A stretch of DNA of 64,000 nucleotides from Streptomyces nojiriensis. GTDB lineage: Bacteria; Actinomycetota; Actinomycetes; Streptomycetales; Streptomycetaceae. The translations under genes were made by a program, and so were the position numbers. Positions within the stretch are counted from its first letter, which is position 1. Every line of letters begins with the position of its first letter. Shown here piece after piece: positions 20,689 to 29,913 of the stretch. Below the pieces are notes generated by a model, which was given only the letters and a program-made list of their open reading frames with translations, was not told the DNA's origin and ran no database searches. The stretch lies in NCBI RefSeq assembly GCF_017639205.1, contig NZ_CP071139.1, positions 3,974,001 through 4,038,000 of the forward strand, in the 5' to 3' direction.

Positions 20689-22181
20689 CGGTAAAGCGTA
20701 CGGCCGCAGTGCGGCCACGGACTCGCCCCCCGCTGCACGTAGAGCTTCTTCGCCCGGTACGTCTGTTCCGCGCCCGGGGCGTCCTGCGGGCGTCCGCTGC
20801 CGCCGAGGGCCTGCCAGGTGCGGACGTCGAACTGGTACAGCCCGCCGTAGGTCCCCGAGGCGTCGGTGGCGGAGGGGCGGCCGCCGGACTCGCACTGGGC
20901 GAGGGCCGCCCAGTTGAGGCCGTCGGCGCCGGCGACGGAGCTCGGCAGCGCCTTGGTGCCGACCTTGACGAGCTGGGTGACGGGTTCGCGGACGACCTCG
21001 TCGGCGATGGGCCGCGGCGTCTGCCGGACCCCGTTGACGGTGCGCAGGCTGTACGTGACCCTGCGCGCCCCGGGGCGGCCGGCGCGCTCGACGACCTCGG
21101 TGCCGGCGAACAGCTCGGGGTCGTCGACCTTCTCGGTCTCGTACGGGATCCGCTCCTCGCGGACCTCGCGGGTGCCGGTGATGCGCAGCACGGTGACCGT
21201 CTGGCCGTCGCGCGGGAAGTCGGTGGGCGGTACGGAGGTGGTGTCCTGGTCCTGGAGGGTGATGCCGGCCTGGTCGAGGGCCTCCTGGACGGTGGCGGCG
21301 TTGGTGCGGATGGTGCGTTCGCGGCCGTCGGCCATGAAGGTGACGCTGCGTTCGGTGCGGACGCTGAGGGCCAGCCCGGCGCGCGGGACGGGGGCGGTGC
21401 GGGGGGCGGAGAGGTAGGCGCCCTCGGCGCGGATGCCGAACTGGCGCAGGGCGCCCTCGACGGTGCGGGCGGTGGTCCACACCTGGCGCTGCTGTCCGTC
21501 GAGGGTCAGGCGCAGGGGGCGGCCGTAGCGGACGACGACCTCCTCGCCGTCGCCGAGGGGTTCGCCGGGGGCGGGGGCGACCAGGTCGTGGGGGCCGACG
21601 CCGAGGCCTTCGGCGGCGAGCAGTTCGCCGATGTCGTCGGCGAAGGTGTGGAGGTTGCGCGGGACGCCGTCCACGGTGAGCCGTACGGCCTTGTCGGCGG
21701 CGACGAACGCCGAGGTGCCGCCCGCGAGGAAGGCGACGACGAGGGCCTGCGGCACGATCCGCCGCCAGTTCCCGGCGAGGATCTCGGCGGGGGCGCCGCG
21801 GCCCCGGGCCCGGCGGCGGCCCGGCGCCGCGGGGCTGAGGGTGGGAGCGGGGGCGGCGGGTGCGGCCGGCGCCGCGACCACGGGGGGCGCGGCCCTGCGG
21901 CGGCCCGGGCCGGGCGCGACGGGCGCCGCGGCCAGGGTGTCGGCCTCCGACAGCTCGGCCGGTGACATGCCGGCCCGGCGGCGGCGCCCGCCGCGCGGGC
22001 CCGGTACCGGGGGCGGCGCCGGGACCGTGGTCGGGCCCGGGACCGGGGGCTCCGGGTGCCACGCGGCGGGCCCGGGATCTCCCGTACCGGCCGCCCGGGC
22101 CGCCGGTACGGACAAGGGTTGGGCCTCGTACGCCTCGGGGACGGAACCGCCACGGCGGTGACTGCCCTGGGTATCGCTCAC
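20685..22181 (-). CDS. rpfB: resuscitation-promoting factor, RpfB type
   Basis: A secreted or membrane-tethered muralytic enzyme that cleaves peptidoglycan and promotes germination or regrowth. 498 aa: a long Pro/Ala/Arg-rich cytoplasmic segment (about 1-140), a transmembrane helix (about IVPQALVVAFLAGGTSAFVA), three DUF348 modules, one G5 domain (the EERIPYETEKVDDPELF region) and a C-terminal Rpf transglycosylase with WAALAQCESGG carrying the catalytic Glu. GTG 22181 has GGAG 8 nt upstream; a longer frame exists without an SD. Its neighbours tatD, rsmA and ispE match the conserved actinobacterial arrangement. Confidence 0.93.
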   Translation of the reverse strand: MSDTQGSHRRGGSVPEAYEAQPLSVPAARAAGTGDPGPAAWHPEPPVPGPTTVPAPPPVPGPRGGRRRRAGMSPAELSEADTLAAAPVAPGPGRRRAAPPVVAAPAAPAAPAPTLSPAAPGRRRARGRGAPAEILAGNWRRIVPQALVVAFLAGGTSAFVAADKAVRLTVDGVPRNLHTFADDIGELLAAEGLGVGPHDLVAPAPGEPLGDGEEVVVRYGRPLRLTLDGQQRQVWTTARTVEGALRQFGIRAEGAYLSAPRTAPVPRAGLALSVRTERSVTFMADGRERTIRTNAATVQEALDQAGITLQDQDTTSVPPTDFPRDGQTVTVLRITGTREVREERIPYETEKVDDPELFAGTEVVERAGRPGARRVTYSLRTVNGVRQTPRPIADEVVREPVTQLVKVGTKALPSSVAGADGLNWAALAQCESGGRPSATDASGTYGGLYQFDVRTWQALGGSGRPQDAPGAEQTYRAKKLYVQRGASPWPHCGRTLYR

Positions 22182-22306
22182 GACGCTCGCTCCACTGGTG
22201 ATCCGGCACCCTCCGGTGCGGGCACGGCACCCTAGCGGAGGAGTCGTCACACTCCAAAGCGAAACGATTACTCAGTGTGTCGGAGCGGGTGGGGCGCCAG
22301 TGGCGG

Positions 22307-23197
22307 TCAGTAGTCGAAGGCGCGCGCCGTGTTGGCCGCCAGGGCCGTGGCCATCGCGTCCTCGTCGATGCCGCGGACCGCGGCCATCGCCCGGACCGTC
22401 AGCGGAATGAGGTACGGCGCGTTGGGCCGTCCGCGGTACGGCGCAGGGGTGAGGTAGGGCGCGTCCGTCTCGACGAGCACCAGCTCCAGCGGGGCCACGG
22501 CCAGGGCCTCGCGCAGCGGCGCGGCGTTCTTGAAGGTGACGGTCCCGGCGAAGGACATGTAGTACCCGGCGGCGGCGCACTCGCGGGCCATGTCGGCGTC
22601 CCCGGAGTAGCAGTGGAAGACGGTGCGCTCGGGGGCGCCCTCCTCGCGCAGGACGCGCAGCACGTCCGCGTGGGCGTCCCGGTCGTGGATGACGAGCGCC
22701 TTGCCCTGCCGCTTGGCGATCTCGATGTGCGCGCGGAAGGAACGCTCCTGCGCGGCCATGCCCTCGGGTCCGGTGCGGAAGTAGTCCAGGCCGGTCTCGC
22801 CGACCGCCTTGACGTGGTCGAGCGCGGCCAGCGCCTCGATCTCGGCGAGCGCCTCGTCGAGGGCGGCCTCGCCGCCGCCGGCCCGGGCGCCCTGGCGCGA
22901 CCAGCCGTCGGGGTCGCCGAGCACGATCCGCGGCGCTTCGTTCGGGTGAAGCGCGACGGCCGCGTGGACGTTCTCGTACGCGGCCGCGGTCTCGGCGGCC
23001 CACCGGGAGCCCTTCACGTCGCAGCCCACCTGGACGACGGTGGTCACGCCCACCGAGGCGGCCTTCGCGAGACCCTCCTCGACGGTCCCCGACTGCATGT
23101 CGAGGTGGGTGTGCGAGTCCGCCACCGCCACCCGGAGGGGTTCGGGCAGCGGCGGCGGTGCGTCCTTGGGCTGCGTCTTCTCCACGCGTGTGCTCAT
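22307..23197 (-). CDS. tatD: TatD-family metal-dependent hydrolase/DNase
   Basis: A TIM-barrel amidohydrolase-fold protein, 296 aa. Metal ligands are visible in DSHTHLD (28-34), VGETGLDYFR, ALVIHDRD, VFHCYSGD and VETDAPYLTP. TatD enzymes are 3'-5' exonucleases; in actinobacteria the gene precedes rpfB as here. ATG 23197; only 10 nt separate it from the upstream Zn-ribbon gene, so it is probably cotranscribed. Confidence 0.93.
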   Translation of the reverse strand: MSTRVEKTQPKDAPPPLPEPLRVAVADSHTHLDMQSGTVEEGLAKAASVGVTTVVQVGCDVKGSRWAAETAAAYENVHAAVALHPNEAPRIVLGDPDGWSRQGARAGGGEAALDEALAEIEALAALDHVKAVGETGLDYFRTGPEGMAAQERSFRAHIEIAKRQGKALVIHDRDAHADVLRVLREEGAPERTVFHCYSGDADMARECAAAGYYMSFAGTVTFKNAAPLREALAVAPLELVLVETDAPYLTPAPYRGRPNAPYLIPLTVRAMAAVRGIDEDAMATALAANTARAFDY

Positions 23198-23207
23198 ACG
23201 GCCGATC

Positions 23208-23702
23208 TTATGACCGGCGGAAGAGCCCCTTCAGACGGGAGAGCAGGCCCCGGCGCTCCCCGGCGGGGTCGGCGGCCACCGGCCCCGGGGAGGCGTGGGA
23301 CCGGGCGGGCTTGCGCGGCTTGGGCGTCCGGGGGACGTTCGCACCGGCCGGCACCGGTCCGGCGATCCCGGGCGCGATCTGGTGGTGGTAGATGTGGTCG
23401 ATCATGCCCAGCACCGAGGAGACCTGTCCGGCCCGCATGATCCGTACGACGTGTCCGCCGCAGTTGAGGCAGGTCGGGTTGGACAGGGGGGAGGGCACCC
23501 GCTCGTCGTTGACCTTGTACATGATGAACGGCTCGCCCTTGCCGTCGACGTGGTGCTCGATCGCGTACGCCTGCTCCCAGCCGTATCCGCACCTCATGCA
23601 CGCGAAGGAGTAGGCCTCGTGCACGGTGTGCACGTCGGAGGCGGTCACAGCGACAGGGACTGCGGCGGGGACGGGTATCGGGGTGTCTGCGATCTCACTC
23701 AT
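23208..23702 (-). CDS. conserved actinobacterial Zn-ribbon protein of unknown function
   Basis: 164 aa. The core (about 30-105) has two CxxC pairs, CMRCGYGWEQAY and CLNCGGHVVRIM, that would form a zinc ribbon, separated by a conserved HHVDGKGEPFIMYKV block. A basic, Pro-rich tail ends in LLSRLKGLFRRS, a likely amphipathic helix. There is no signal peptide. It lies between rsmI and tatD and is probably cotranscribed with tatD. No function assigned. Confidence 0.82.
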   Translation of the reverse strand: MSEIADTPIPVPAAVPVAVTASDVHTVHEAYSFACMRCGYGWEQAYAIEHHVDGKGEPFIMYKVNDERVPSPLSNPTCLNCGGHVVRIMRAGQVSSVLGMIDHIYHHQIAPGIAGPVPAGANVPRTPKPRKPARSHASPGPVAADPAGERRGLLSRLKGLFRRS

Positions 23703-23841
23703 GCCAGCTCCTCTTGTTCCACTGGTGCCATTGCCAGTGGACGCCTCTGCGGGCGGGAGCGCATCAGGCCCTGTCTACTGTTGGACGGTCTTTGGGCGAC
23801 TCATGCCCAAAGCGCCCGGTGCGCGGTCTGAGCTTTGCTTT

Positions 23842-24759
23842 TCAGGCTAGCTCTTTACCGATCGGCGGCACCTTTTGTGCCGCGTTCTTTGCCGCCACCA
23901 CAGCGTCGAACACCTCGCGCTTGGGTACGCCGGCCTCGGCCGCGACCGCCGCGATGGCCTCCTTGCGCCGCTCACCGGCCTCCTCGCGCACCCGCACCCG
24001 GCGCACCAGCTCCTCGTCGTCCACGTCTCCGGGCGCGGCGGCCGGGGCGCCCTCGACCACGACGGTGATCTCTCCGCGCACCCCTTCGGCGGCCCAGGCC
24101 GCGAGCTCGCCGAGCCCGCCGCGCTTGACCTCCTCGTAGGTCTTCGTCAGCTCGCGGCAGACGGCGGCCCGCCGGTCGGCGCCGAAGACCTCGGCCATCG
24201 CGGCCAGGGTGTCGTCGAGCCGGTGCGGGGCCTCGAAGTAGACGAGCGTGCGCCGCTCGCCCTCGACCTCGCGCAGCCGGCCCAGGCGCTCCCCCGCCTT
24301 GCGCGGCAGGAACCCCTCGAAGCAGAACCGGTCCACCGGCAGCCCGGACATGGCGAGCGCGGTGAGCACCGCGGACGGCCCGGGGACGGCGGTGACCTTG
24401 ATGTCCTTCTCGACGGCGGCGGCGACCAGCCGGTAGCCGGGGTCGGAGACCGACGGCATGCCCGCGTCCGTCACCAGCAGCACGCGCGCCCCGCCGGCCA
24501 GCGCCTCGACCAGCTCCGGGGTGCGCGCCGACTCGTTGCCCTCGAAGTACGACAGGACGCGCCCGGTGGTGTGCACGCCGAGCCCCTGGGTCAGCCGGCG
24601 CAGCCGCCGGGTGTCCTCGGCGGCGATCACATCGGCCCGCTCCAGCTCGGCCGCCAGACGCGGCGGGGCGTCCGCGAGATCGCCGATGGGGGTGCCGGCG
24701 AGTACGAGGACGCCATCGGTCGTGGTGGGCTGGGTGTCGCGGGGCTGGTCAGTCGTCAC
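23842..24759 (-). CDS. rsmI: 16S rRNA (cytidine1402-2'-O)-methyltransferase
   Basis: A tetrapyrrole-methylase-fold enzyme (RsmI/YraL) that 2'-O-methylates C1402 in the decoding centre. 305 aa. Family marks: LVLAGTPIGDL, AAEDTRR, YFEGNE, VTDAGMPSVSDPG, GPSAVLTALAMSG, FEGFLPRK and the C-terminal GVPKREVFDAV helical domain. GTG start 24759. It is divergent from pmt across 79 nt. Confidence 0.95.
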   Translation of the reverse strand: MTTDQPRDTQPTTTDGVLVLAGTPIGDLADAPPRLAAELERADVIAAEDTRRLRRLTQGLGVHTTGRVLSYFEGNESARTPELVEALAGGARVLLVTDAGMPSVSDPGYRLVAAAVEKDIKVTAVPGPSAVLTALAMSGLPVDRFCFEGFLPRKAGERLGRLREVEGERRTLVYFEAPHRLDDTLAAMAEVFGADRRAAVCRELTKTYEEVKRGGLGELAAWAAEGVRGEITVVVEGAPAAAPGDVDDEELVRRVRVREEAGERRKEAIAAVAAEAGVPKREVFDAVVAAKNAAQKVPPIGKELA

Positions 24760-24826
24760 CCGCCCATCCTCTCAGTCCCGTGCCCCGCCGCCCCCCGCCA
24801 CTGGTGGCGCACACAGATCTCTTCCC

Positions 24827-24838
24827 TACGATGTGCCG
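24827..24838 (+). promoter_or_regulatory. pmt promoter -10, leaderless geometry
   Basis: TACGAT at 24827-24832, then 6 nt, then the GTG at 24839. No Shine-Dalgarno sequence precedes the start. Confidence 0.45.
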
Positions 24839-26608
24839 GTGACCAGTACCGCGACGCCGCCGCCCAGCCCCGCGGGGGCCCCGCCCGCCTCATCGGTGGG
24901 ACGCGAGGACGAGCCGCCCACCTGGCTGCGCCGGCTGCGCGGCTTCGGCTACGTGCCGCCCGCCGCCGCTTCCGCGCGCTCGGACGTCCGCACCCGCCTG
25001 GTGCCCCCGTACACCAGGCCGTCCAAGCAGCTGTGGATGACCTTCGGGCTGCCGCCCCAGGTGTGGGGGACCTGGCGGCTGATCGTCTCGTGGGTGGGGC
25101 CGCTGCTGGTGGCGCTGGTCGCCGGGGTGCTGCGGTTCGTGCACCTGGGCAGCCCGAAGGCGGTGATATTCGACGAGACGTACTACGCCAAGGACGCCTG
25201 GGCCACGATCCGGCAGGGCTACGAGGCCAGCTGGCCCAAGGACATCGACGCTTCGATCCTCGCGAACCCGGACGCGGTCGCCCTGCCGGCCGACCCGGGC
25301 TACGTCGTGCACCCGCCCGTCGGCAAATGGGTGATCGGGCTCGGCGAGTGGATGTTCGGCTTCACGCCCTTCGGCTGGCGGTTCATGACCGCCGTGCTCG
25401 GCACGCTGTCGGTGCTGATGCTGTGCCGGATCGGGCGCCGCCTCTTCCGCTCGACCTTCCTGGGCTGCCTGGCGGGCGCGCTGCTCGCGGTGGACGGCCT
25501 GCACCTGGTGATGAGCCGCACCGCGCTGCTGGACCTGGTGCTGATGTTCTTCGTGCTCGCCGCCTTCGGGGCCCTTCTCATCGACCGCGACCGGGCCAGA
25601 GCCCGGCTGGCGGACGCGCTGCCGGTGGACGAGGAGGGCCGGACCCGGCCGGACACGAAGATCGCCGAGACGCTGCGGCTGGGCTGGCGGCCGTACCGGA
25701 TCCTGGCCGGCGTGTGCCTGGGTCTGGCCGCGGGCACGAAGTGGAACGGCTTCGTCATCCTCGCCTTCTTCGGCGTCCTCACCGTGCTGTGGGACGCCGC
25801 CGCGCGGCGCACCGCGGGCGCGGGTGCCCCGTACGTCTCGATGCTCCGGCGCGACGCGCTGCCCGCCTTCGTCTCGACCGTCCCGGTCGCGGTCGCCACG
25901 TACCTGGCCTCGTGGTCGGGCTGGATCCTCAGCCCGGACAACGGCAAGGGCGGCTATCTGCGCGACTGGGCGGCCAAGTACGACCAGGGCAGCTCGCTGG
26001 GCTTCCTGCCGGAGTGGCTGCGCAGCCTGTGGCACTACGAGACCGAGGTCTACGCGTTCCACGTCGGCCTGACCTCGGGGCACACCTACGAGTCCAACCC
26101 GTGGAGCTGGCTGGTCCTGGGCCGGCCCGTCTCCTACTTCTACGAGTCCCCCGAACCCGGCGCCGACGGCTGCCCAGCGACCGCGGCGGGCAAGTGCGCC
26201 CGCGAGGTCCTGGCCCTGGGCACCCCGCTGCTGTGGTGGGCGGGCTGCTTCGCGCTGCTGTACGTGCTGTGGCGGTGGTTCTTCCGCCGCGACTGGCGGG
26301 CGGGCGCGATCGCGTGCGCACTGGGGGCGGGTCTGCTGCCCTGGTTCAACTACCAGGAGCGGACGATCTTCTACTTCTACGCGGTGGTCTTCGTCCCGTA
26401 CCTGTGCCTGGCGGTGGCGATGATGATCGGCGCCCTGCTGGGCCCGGCCGGGTCGAGCGAACGCCGACGCGCACTGGGCGCGATCGGCGCGGGCGTACTG
26501 GTCCTGCTGATCGCGTGGAACTTCATCTACTTCTGGCCGATCTACACGGGCCAGACCTTGCCCATGGACTCCTGGCGCGGCCGCATGTGGCTGGACACCT
26601 GGGTCTAG
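24839..26608 (+). CDS. pmt: dolichyl-phosphate-mannose--protein mannosyltransferase (GT39)
   Basis: An integral-membrane O-mannosyltransferase moving mannose from polyprenyl-phosphate-mannose onto secreted proteins; in S. coelicolor Pmt is required for phage phiC31 infection and antibiotic tolerance. 589 aa, about 11 transmembrane helices. The first loop carries the catalytic DE pair in VIFDETYYAKDAW and the VVHPPVGKW motif. Other marks are AVDGLHLVMSRTALLD, GTKWNGFV, SNPWSWLVLGRP and C-terminal FYFYAVVFVPYLC. GTG 24839 was chosen by promoter spacing; GTG 24833 is also in frame. Confidence 0.94.
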   Translation: MTSTATPPPSPAGAPPASSVGREDEPPTWLRRLRGFGYVPPAAASARSDVRTRLVPPYTRPSKQLWMTFGLPPQVWGTWRLIVSWVGPLLVALVAGVLRFVHLGSPKAVIFDETYYAKDAWATIRQGYEASWPKDIDASILANPDAVALPADPGYVVHPPVGKWVIGLGEWMFGFTPFGWRFMTAVLGTLSVLMLCRIGRRLFRSTFLGCLAGALLAVDGLHLVMSRTALLDLVLMFFVLAAFGALLIDRDRARARLADALPVDEEGRTRPDTKIAETLRLGWRPYRILAGVCLGLAAGTKWNGFVILAFFGVLTVLWDAAARRTAGAGAPYVSMLRRDALPAFVSTVPVAVATYLASWSGWILSPDNGKGGYLRDWAAKYDQGSSLGFLPEWLRSLWHYETEVYAFHVGLTSGHTYESNPWSWLVLGRPVSYFYESPEPGADGCPATAAGKCAREVLALGTPLLWWAGCFALLYVLWRWFFRRDWRAGAIACALGAGLLPWFNYQERTIFYFYAVVFVPYLCLAVAMMIGALLGPAGSSERRRALGAIGAGVLVLLIAWNFIYFWPIYTGQTLPMDSWRGRMWLDTWV

Positions 26609-26616
26609 CAGCGCAA

Positions 26617-26654
26617 ACGAAGGGCCCGCCACCTGACGGTGCCGGGCCCTTCGT
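26617..26654 (+). terminator. pmt terminator hairpin
   Basis: 12-bp perfect arms (26617-26628, 26643-26654) with a 14-nt loop, directly after the pmt stop and followed by a T-rich GGTTGTTG. Confidence 0.85.
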
Positions 26655-27081
26655 GGTTGTTGCTGGTCCTCGCTGGCCGTCCTGAGCCGCCCCTCGACGG
26701 CCCGCAGACGACCTCAGCGAGCGGCCGCCCGGTGGTTATCAACTGATGCGAACGCCCTGCGCAGAGATGGCTCCGGAGGACCTCGGCGGCCCTGGTGGGC
26801 GGAAAACCTCTGGTCGGGGCCGCCTGGGCTGAGCGTTCACCTGTCCCGCACTTCAGCAGGAATCCCCTTCGCCCCCCGTAGGGCTCCGTTCAGGTTCGCG
26901 CCGGTGAGATCAGCGCCGGTCAGGTCTGCCTGGCGCAGGTCCGATCCGTTCAGGTCGGCACCATGCAGGTCCGAGGACAAGGCGGAGGGGCACCCGTGTA
27001 CTGGACGTACTCGGGCGCCCCGAAAACGCCGCCAGGTGCGGTGCCGGGCGCCGCAGGCCCGGCAGGATGCGCGGAGACGGG
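26655..27081. other. degraded intergenic patch after pmt
   Basis: About 430 nt with no intact gene. It contains a pentapeptide-repeat remnant (listed separately) and otherwise non-repetitive sequence of lower coding bias than its neighbours. Confidence 0.6.
26837..26985 (-). pseudogene. pentapeptide-repeat protein remnant
   Basis: The minus-strand frame ending at TGA 26837-26839 reads about seven A(D/N)LxG pentapeptides (DLHGA, DLNGS, DLRQA, DLTGA, DLTGA, NLNGA) and then GAKGIPAEVRDR. Upstream of 26985 the frame loses all resemblance to a protein, and no start codon with an SD is available (a TTG near 26978 is the only option). It looks like the surviving 3' end of a pentapeptide-repeat gene. 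Confidence 0.55.
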
Positions 27082-27345
27082 CTAGCGGGAGGCCTCGCAA
27101 GCCGCGGAGGCCACGTCCTTGCTCGCGCCGACCGCGACGAGGCTGGCGTCGCAGCTGGTCTGGTTGCCGATCGACCCCTGGTAGCAGGCCTCCGCGGCGC
27201 CGTCCGTGGCCTTCGGGGCGTGCTGGGCGACGTACTGCTCGCAGGCCTTCACGTCCGCCTGGGCGGACGGGGCGGCGATGACGGTGCCGCCGACGGCGAG
27301 GGCCAGGCCTGCCAGGATGCTGGGGATACGAGCCGACGGACGCAT
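27082..27345 (-). CDS. small secreted four-cysteine protein
   Basis: 87 aa. Signal peptide at about 1-31 (basic MRPSAR, hydrophobic ILAGLALAVGGTVI, then APSAQA cleavable at the AQA-D site). The mature part is about 56 aa with four Cys (CEQY, CYQG, CDAS, CEAS), enough for two disulfides, and is rich in Ala/Ser. ATG 27345 has AGGTG 7 nt upstream. No family recognised. It is probably an extracellular small protein made in monocistronic form. Confidence 0.75.
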   Translation of the reverse strand: MRPSARIPSILAGLALAVGGTVIAAPSAQADVKACEQYVAQHAPKATDGAAEACYQGSIGNQTSCDASLVAVGASKDVASAACEASR

Positions 27346-27487
27346 GCGGATGCACCTGCTCTCTCGGTGGGGTGCGGTCCGCCGACGCGCCGGACCGCGG
27401 GCGGGGGCGGCGGCGCGGAGCGGGGGCCCTCGCTCTTCCGACGCTAGAACACGGCACCGGTGCACGCATGTTCGGGCCGTGCCGGGG

Positions 27488-28035
27488 TCAGTCCTCGGCC
27501 GTGTGCTCGTCGTCCCAGGCGGGGGCCGTGACCGTGCCGTCGGCCCAGTCCCGCCGCAGGATCGCGTAGCCGACCGCGTCGTGGACCGTGCCGTCGGCCG
27601 AGGGCCAGCCCTCCCGGTAGTGCGCCTCCTTGACGTACCCGCACCGCCGGAAGGTGCGCCGCATCGCCGCGTCGTCCTGGCGCGTGGTGCCCTCGATCCG
27701 CCGGATCCGCGGGAGTTCGGTGAACAGGTGTCCCGTCAGCCAGGTCAGTGCGTGGCGCCGATCCCCCGGCCCCGGTACCGGGAGCGGATCCGCAGGTCGA
27801 AGACGGGCGTGCTGTCGCCCAGGTCCATCAGGCGGACCAGGCCGAGGGCCTCCCCGCCGCCGTCGATCCAGAACGACCTGGTCTCCGCGTTGTCGAAGCG
27901 GCCCTCCGCGGCCCATTGCCGGGCCTGCTCCGGATCGACGACGGCCGAGCCGTGGAAGGGCCAGGCGTCCCCGGCGAGGAAGGCGACCAGGTCATCGGCG
28001 TCGGCATCGGCGTAACGCCGGTAGGTGAGGTCCAC
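27488..28035 (-). pseudogene. GNAT-family N-acetyltransferase, frameshifted
   Basis: The N-terminal half (28035 to about 27750) reads MDLTYRRYADADADDLVAFL ... RSRYRGRGIGAT and then stops. The C-terminal half continues one frame over as ALTWLTGHLF ... FRRCGYVKEAHYREGWP down to a stop at 27488. Joined at about 27750-27755 they form a normal GNAT (acetyl-CoA loop RGRGIG, then the alpha-4 helix). A single missing base in the GCCACGCACTG region accounts for it. It could be a genuine pseudogene or a sequencing error. Confidence 0.75.
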
Positions 28036-28153
28036 GGCGGCACTCTAGGGAGGGAAGCCGCAGGTGACGACCCGATTACGTTCGGATGTTCCGGTCCGGT
28101 AACAATGACGTACTGAGTCGCTGCACAGAGTAAAGTCCGCACCAAGGGTTCTT

Positions 28154-28165
28154 TGAACATGTTCA
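28154..28165. promoter_or_regulatory. perfect palindrome upstream of the PBP gene
   Basis: TGAACATGTTCA, 30 nt before the GTG start, in a stretch that is AT-rich for this genome. It is a possible operator; the GAAC/GTTC spacing (2 nt) does not fit the LexA box. Confidence 0.35.
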
Positions 28166-28194
28166 GGAACCGTCATCATGGGGGAAGGACTCAC

Positions 28195-29838
28195 GTGAAC
28201 GGGGCAGCGAAGGGTGCCGTCATCGGCGGGGTGTTCCTCGCCATGCTCGGCGGCGCCGGGTACGGGGTGTACACGCTGGTCGGAGACGCCGGCGGGGACG
28301 CGAAGGAAGGCAAGGACGGCGAGACCACCGTCCAGGCCGAAAAGGGCAGCGGGCCGGTCGGCGACAAGGACGCGGCGAAGACCGCCAAGGCCTTCCTGGC
28401 CGCATGGGCGGCCGGGGACGAGCGGGTGGCCGCCGACCTGACGAACAACCCCGCGGCCGCGCAGGCCGCGGTCGGGGATTTCAAGACCAAGTCGTACGTG
28501 TCCAAGGCCGTGATCACCCCCGGCACGCCGAACGGCACCACCGTGCCGTTCAAGGTCGAGGCAGAGATCACGTACGAGGGCACCACCAAGCCGCTGGCCT
28601 ACGACTCCCAGCTGACCGTGGTGCGCGGCCTGACCAGCGGAAAGCCGCTGGTCGACTGGCAGCCCTCGGTGATCCACCCGCAGCTCCAGAAGGACGAGAA
28701 GCTGCGTGCGGGCGCCCCCGCGAACCCGCCCGTCAAGGCCGTGGACCGCAACGGCGAGGAGCTGACCGCGGAGAAGTACCCCTCGCTGCGCCAGATCCTC
28801 GACGAGCTGCGCCAGAACTACGGCAGCAAGACGGGCGGCAAGACCGGGGCCGAGGTGTGGATCGAGCCGGCCGCGAAGGACGCGCCCAAGCGGACCCTGC
28901 TGACCCTCGTCGAGGGCGAGCCGAGCACGCTCAAGACGTACCTGGACGCGAAGGTGCAGGCGGCGGCCGAGCAGGCGGTCACCAAGTTCCCGGAGGCCTC
29001 GGTGGTCGCCGTCCAGCCGAGCAACGGACACATCCTGGCCGTCGCGAACAACCGCAAGGACAACTTCAACGCGGCGATGCGGGGCACCCGGGCACCCGGA
29101 TCCACGATGAAGATCGTGACGGCCGCGATGCTGCTGGACCGCGGCCTGGTCGCCGCGGACAAACCGGCGGAGTGCGGGAAGACGGTGACGTGGGGCCGCG
29201 AGTTCCACAACCTGAACAACTTCGAGCTGCCGCCCGGCACCAGTTTCGCGACCTCGTTCGCCCGCTCCTGCAACACCGCCTTCATCAAGCAGATCAAGCC
29301 CGTCGACGACGACTCCGCACTGCCGAAGGAGGCCACGGAGGTCTTCGGCATCGGCATGGACTGGAAGACGGGCATCCAGTCCACCGACGGCAAGGTCCCG
29401 CCGGCCACGGGCGCGGCGGCGGCCGCCGAGTACATCGGGCAGGGGCAGATCACCATGAACCCGCTGAACGTCGCGTCCATCACCGCGACCGCGCGCACCG
29501 GGGTCTTCCGCCAGCCGGTACTGGTCTCGCCGGAGCTCGACGGCCGGACGATAGCGACGGCCCAGCGCCGGATGAAGTCCTCGGTGCAGCAGCAGCTGGT
29601 CAGCATGATGAAGCTGACGGCCTCCAGTGGCACCGCGCAGAAGGCCATGGCCCCGGTCCACGGCTCGGACAAGGGCGCGAAGACCGGCTCGGCGGAGGTC
29701 GGCGGCGCCGGGGACAGCCCGGACAGCTGGTTCACCGGCTTCAGCGGTGACGTGGCCGCGGCGGCCATGGTCGAGGGCGGCGGCCACGGCGGCGACGCGG
29801 CGGGCCCGATCGTCGCCCAGGTACTGAACGCGGGCTGA
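28195..29838 (+). CDS. class B penicillin-binding protein (transpeptidase) with NTF2-like domain
   Basis: 547 aa. An N-terminal transmembrane anchor (about 7-25) is followed by an NTF2/MecA-N-like domain (about 55-165), a PBP dimerisation-like linker and a transpeptidase domain with all three catalytic motifs: S303-T-M-K, S358-C-N and K496-T-G. It should cross-link peptidoglycan outside the membrane. The MecA-N-like domain is shared with low-affinity PBPs. GTG 28195 was preferred over an upstream TTG (28153) because GGGAAGGAC sits 4 nt before it. Monocistronic. Confidence 0.92.
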   Translation: MNGAAKGAVIGGVFLAMLGGAGYGVYTLVGDAGGDAKEGKDGETTVQAEKGSGPVGDKDAAKTAKAFLAAWAAGDERVAADLTNNPAAAQAAVGDFKTKSYVSKAVITPGTPNGTTVPFKVEAEITYEGTTKPLAYDSQLTVVRGLTSGKPLVDWQPSVIHPQLQKDEKLRAGAPANPPVKAVDRNGEELTAEKYPSLRQILDELRQNYGSKTGGKTGAEVWIEPAAKDAPKRTLLTLVEGEPSTLKTYLDAKVQAAAEQAVTKFPEASVVAVQPSNGHILAVANNRKDNFNAAMRGTRAPGSTMKIVTAAMLLDRGLVAADKPAECGKTVTWGREFHNLNNFELPPGTSFATSFARSCNTAFIKQIKPVDDDSALPKEATEVFGIGMDWKTGIQSTDGKVPPATGAAAAAEYIGQGQITMNPLNVASITATARTGVFRQPVLVSPELDGRTIATAQRRMKSSVQQQLVSMMKLTASSGTAQKAMAPVHGSDKGAKTGSAEVGGAGDSPDSWFTGFSGDVAAAAMVEGGGHGGDAAGPIVAQVLNAG

Positions 29839-29913
29839 CCGAGCGGCGGCGACGCGACCGGCCGGGCCCGAAATCGGTCGTGTCGCCGCGCCCGGCGGCG
29901 CTAACGTCGCGGC

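Noticed and set aside
22182..22306. Cyclic-di-AMP riboswitch before rpfB
   Set aside because: Known for other rpf genes, but the 125-nt gap shows no such structure.
28154..28165. LexA (SOS) box
   Set aside because: The GAAC/GTTC halves are 2 nt apart rather than 4.
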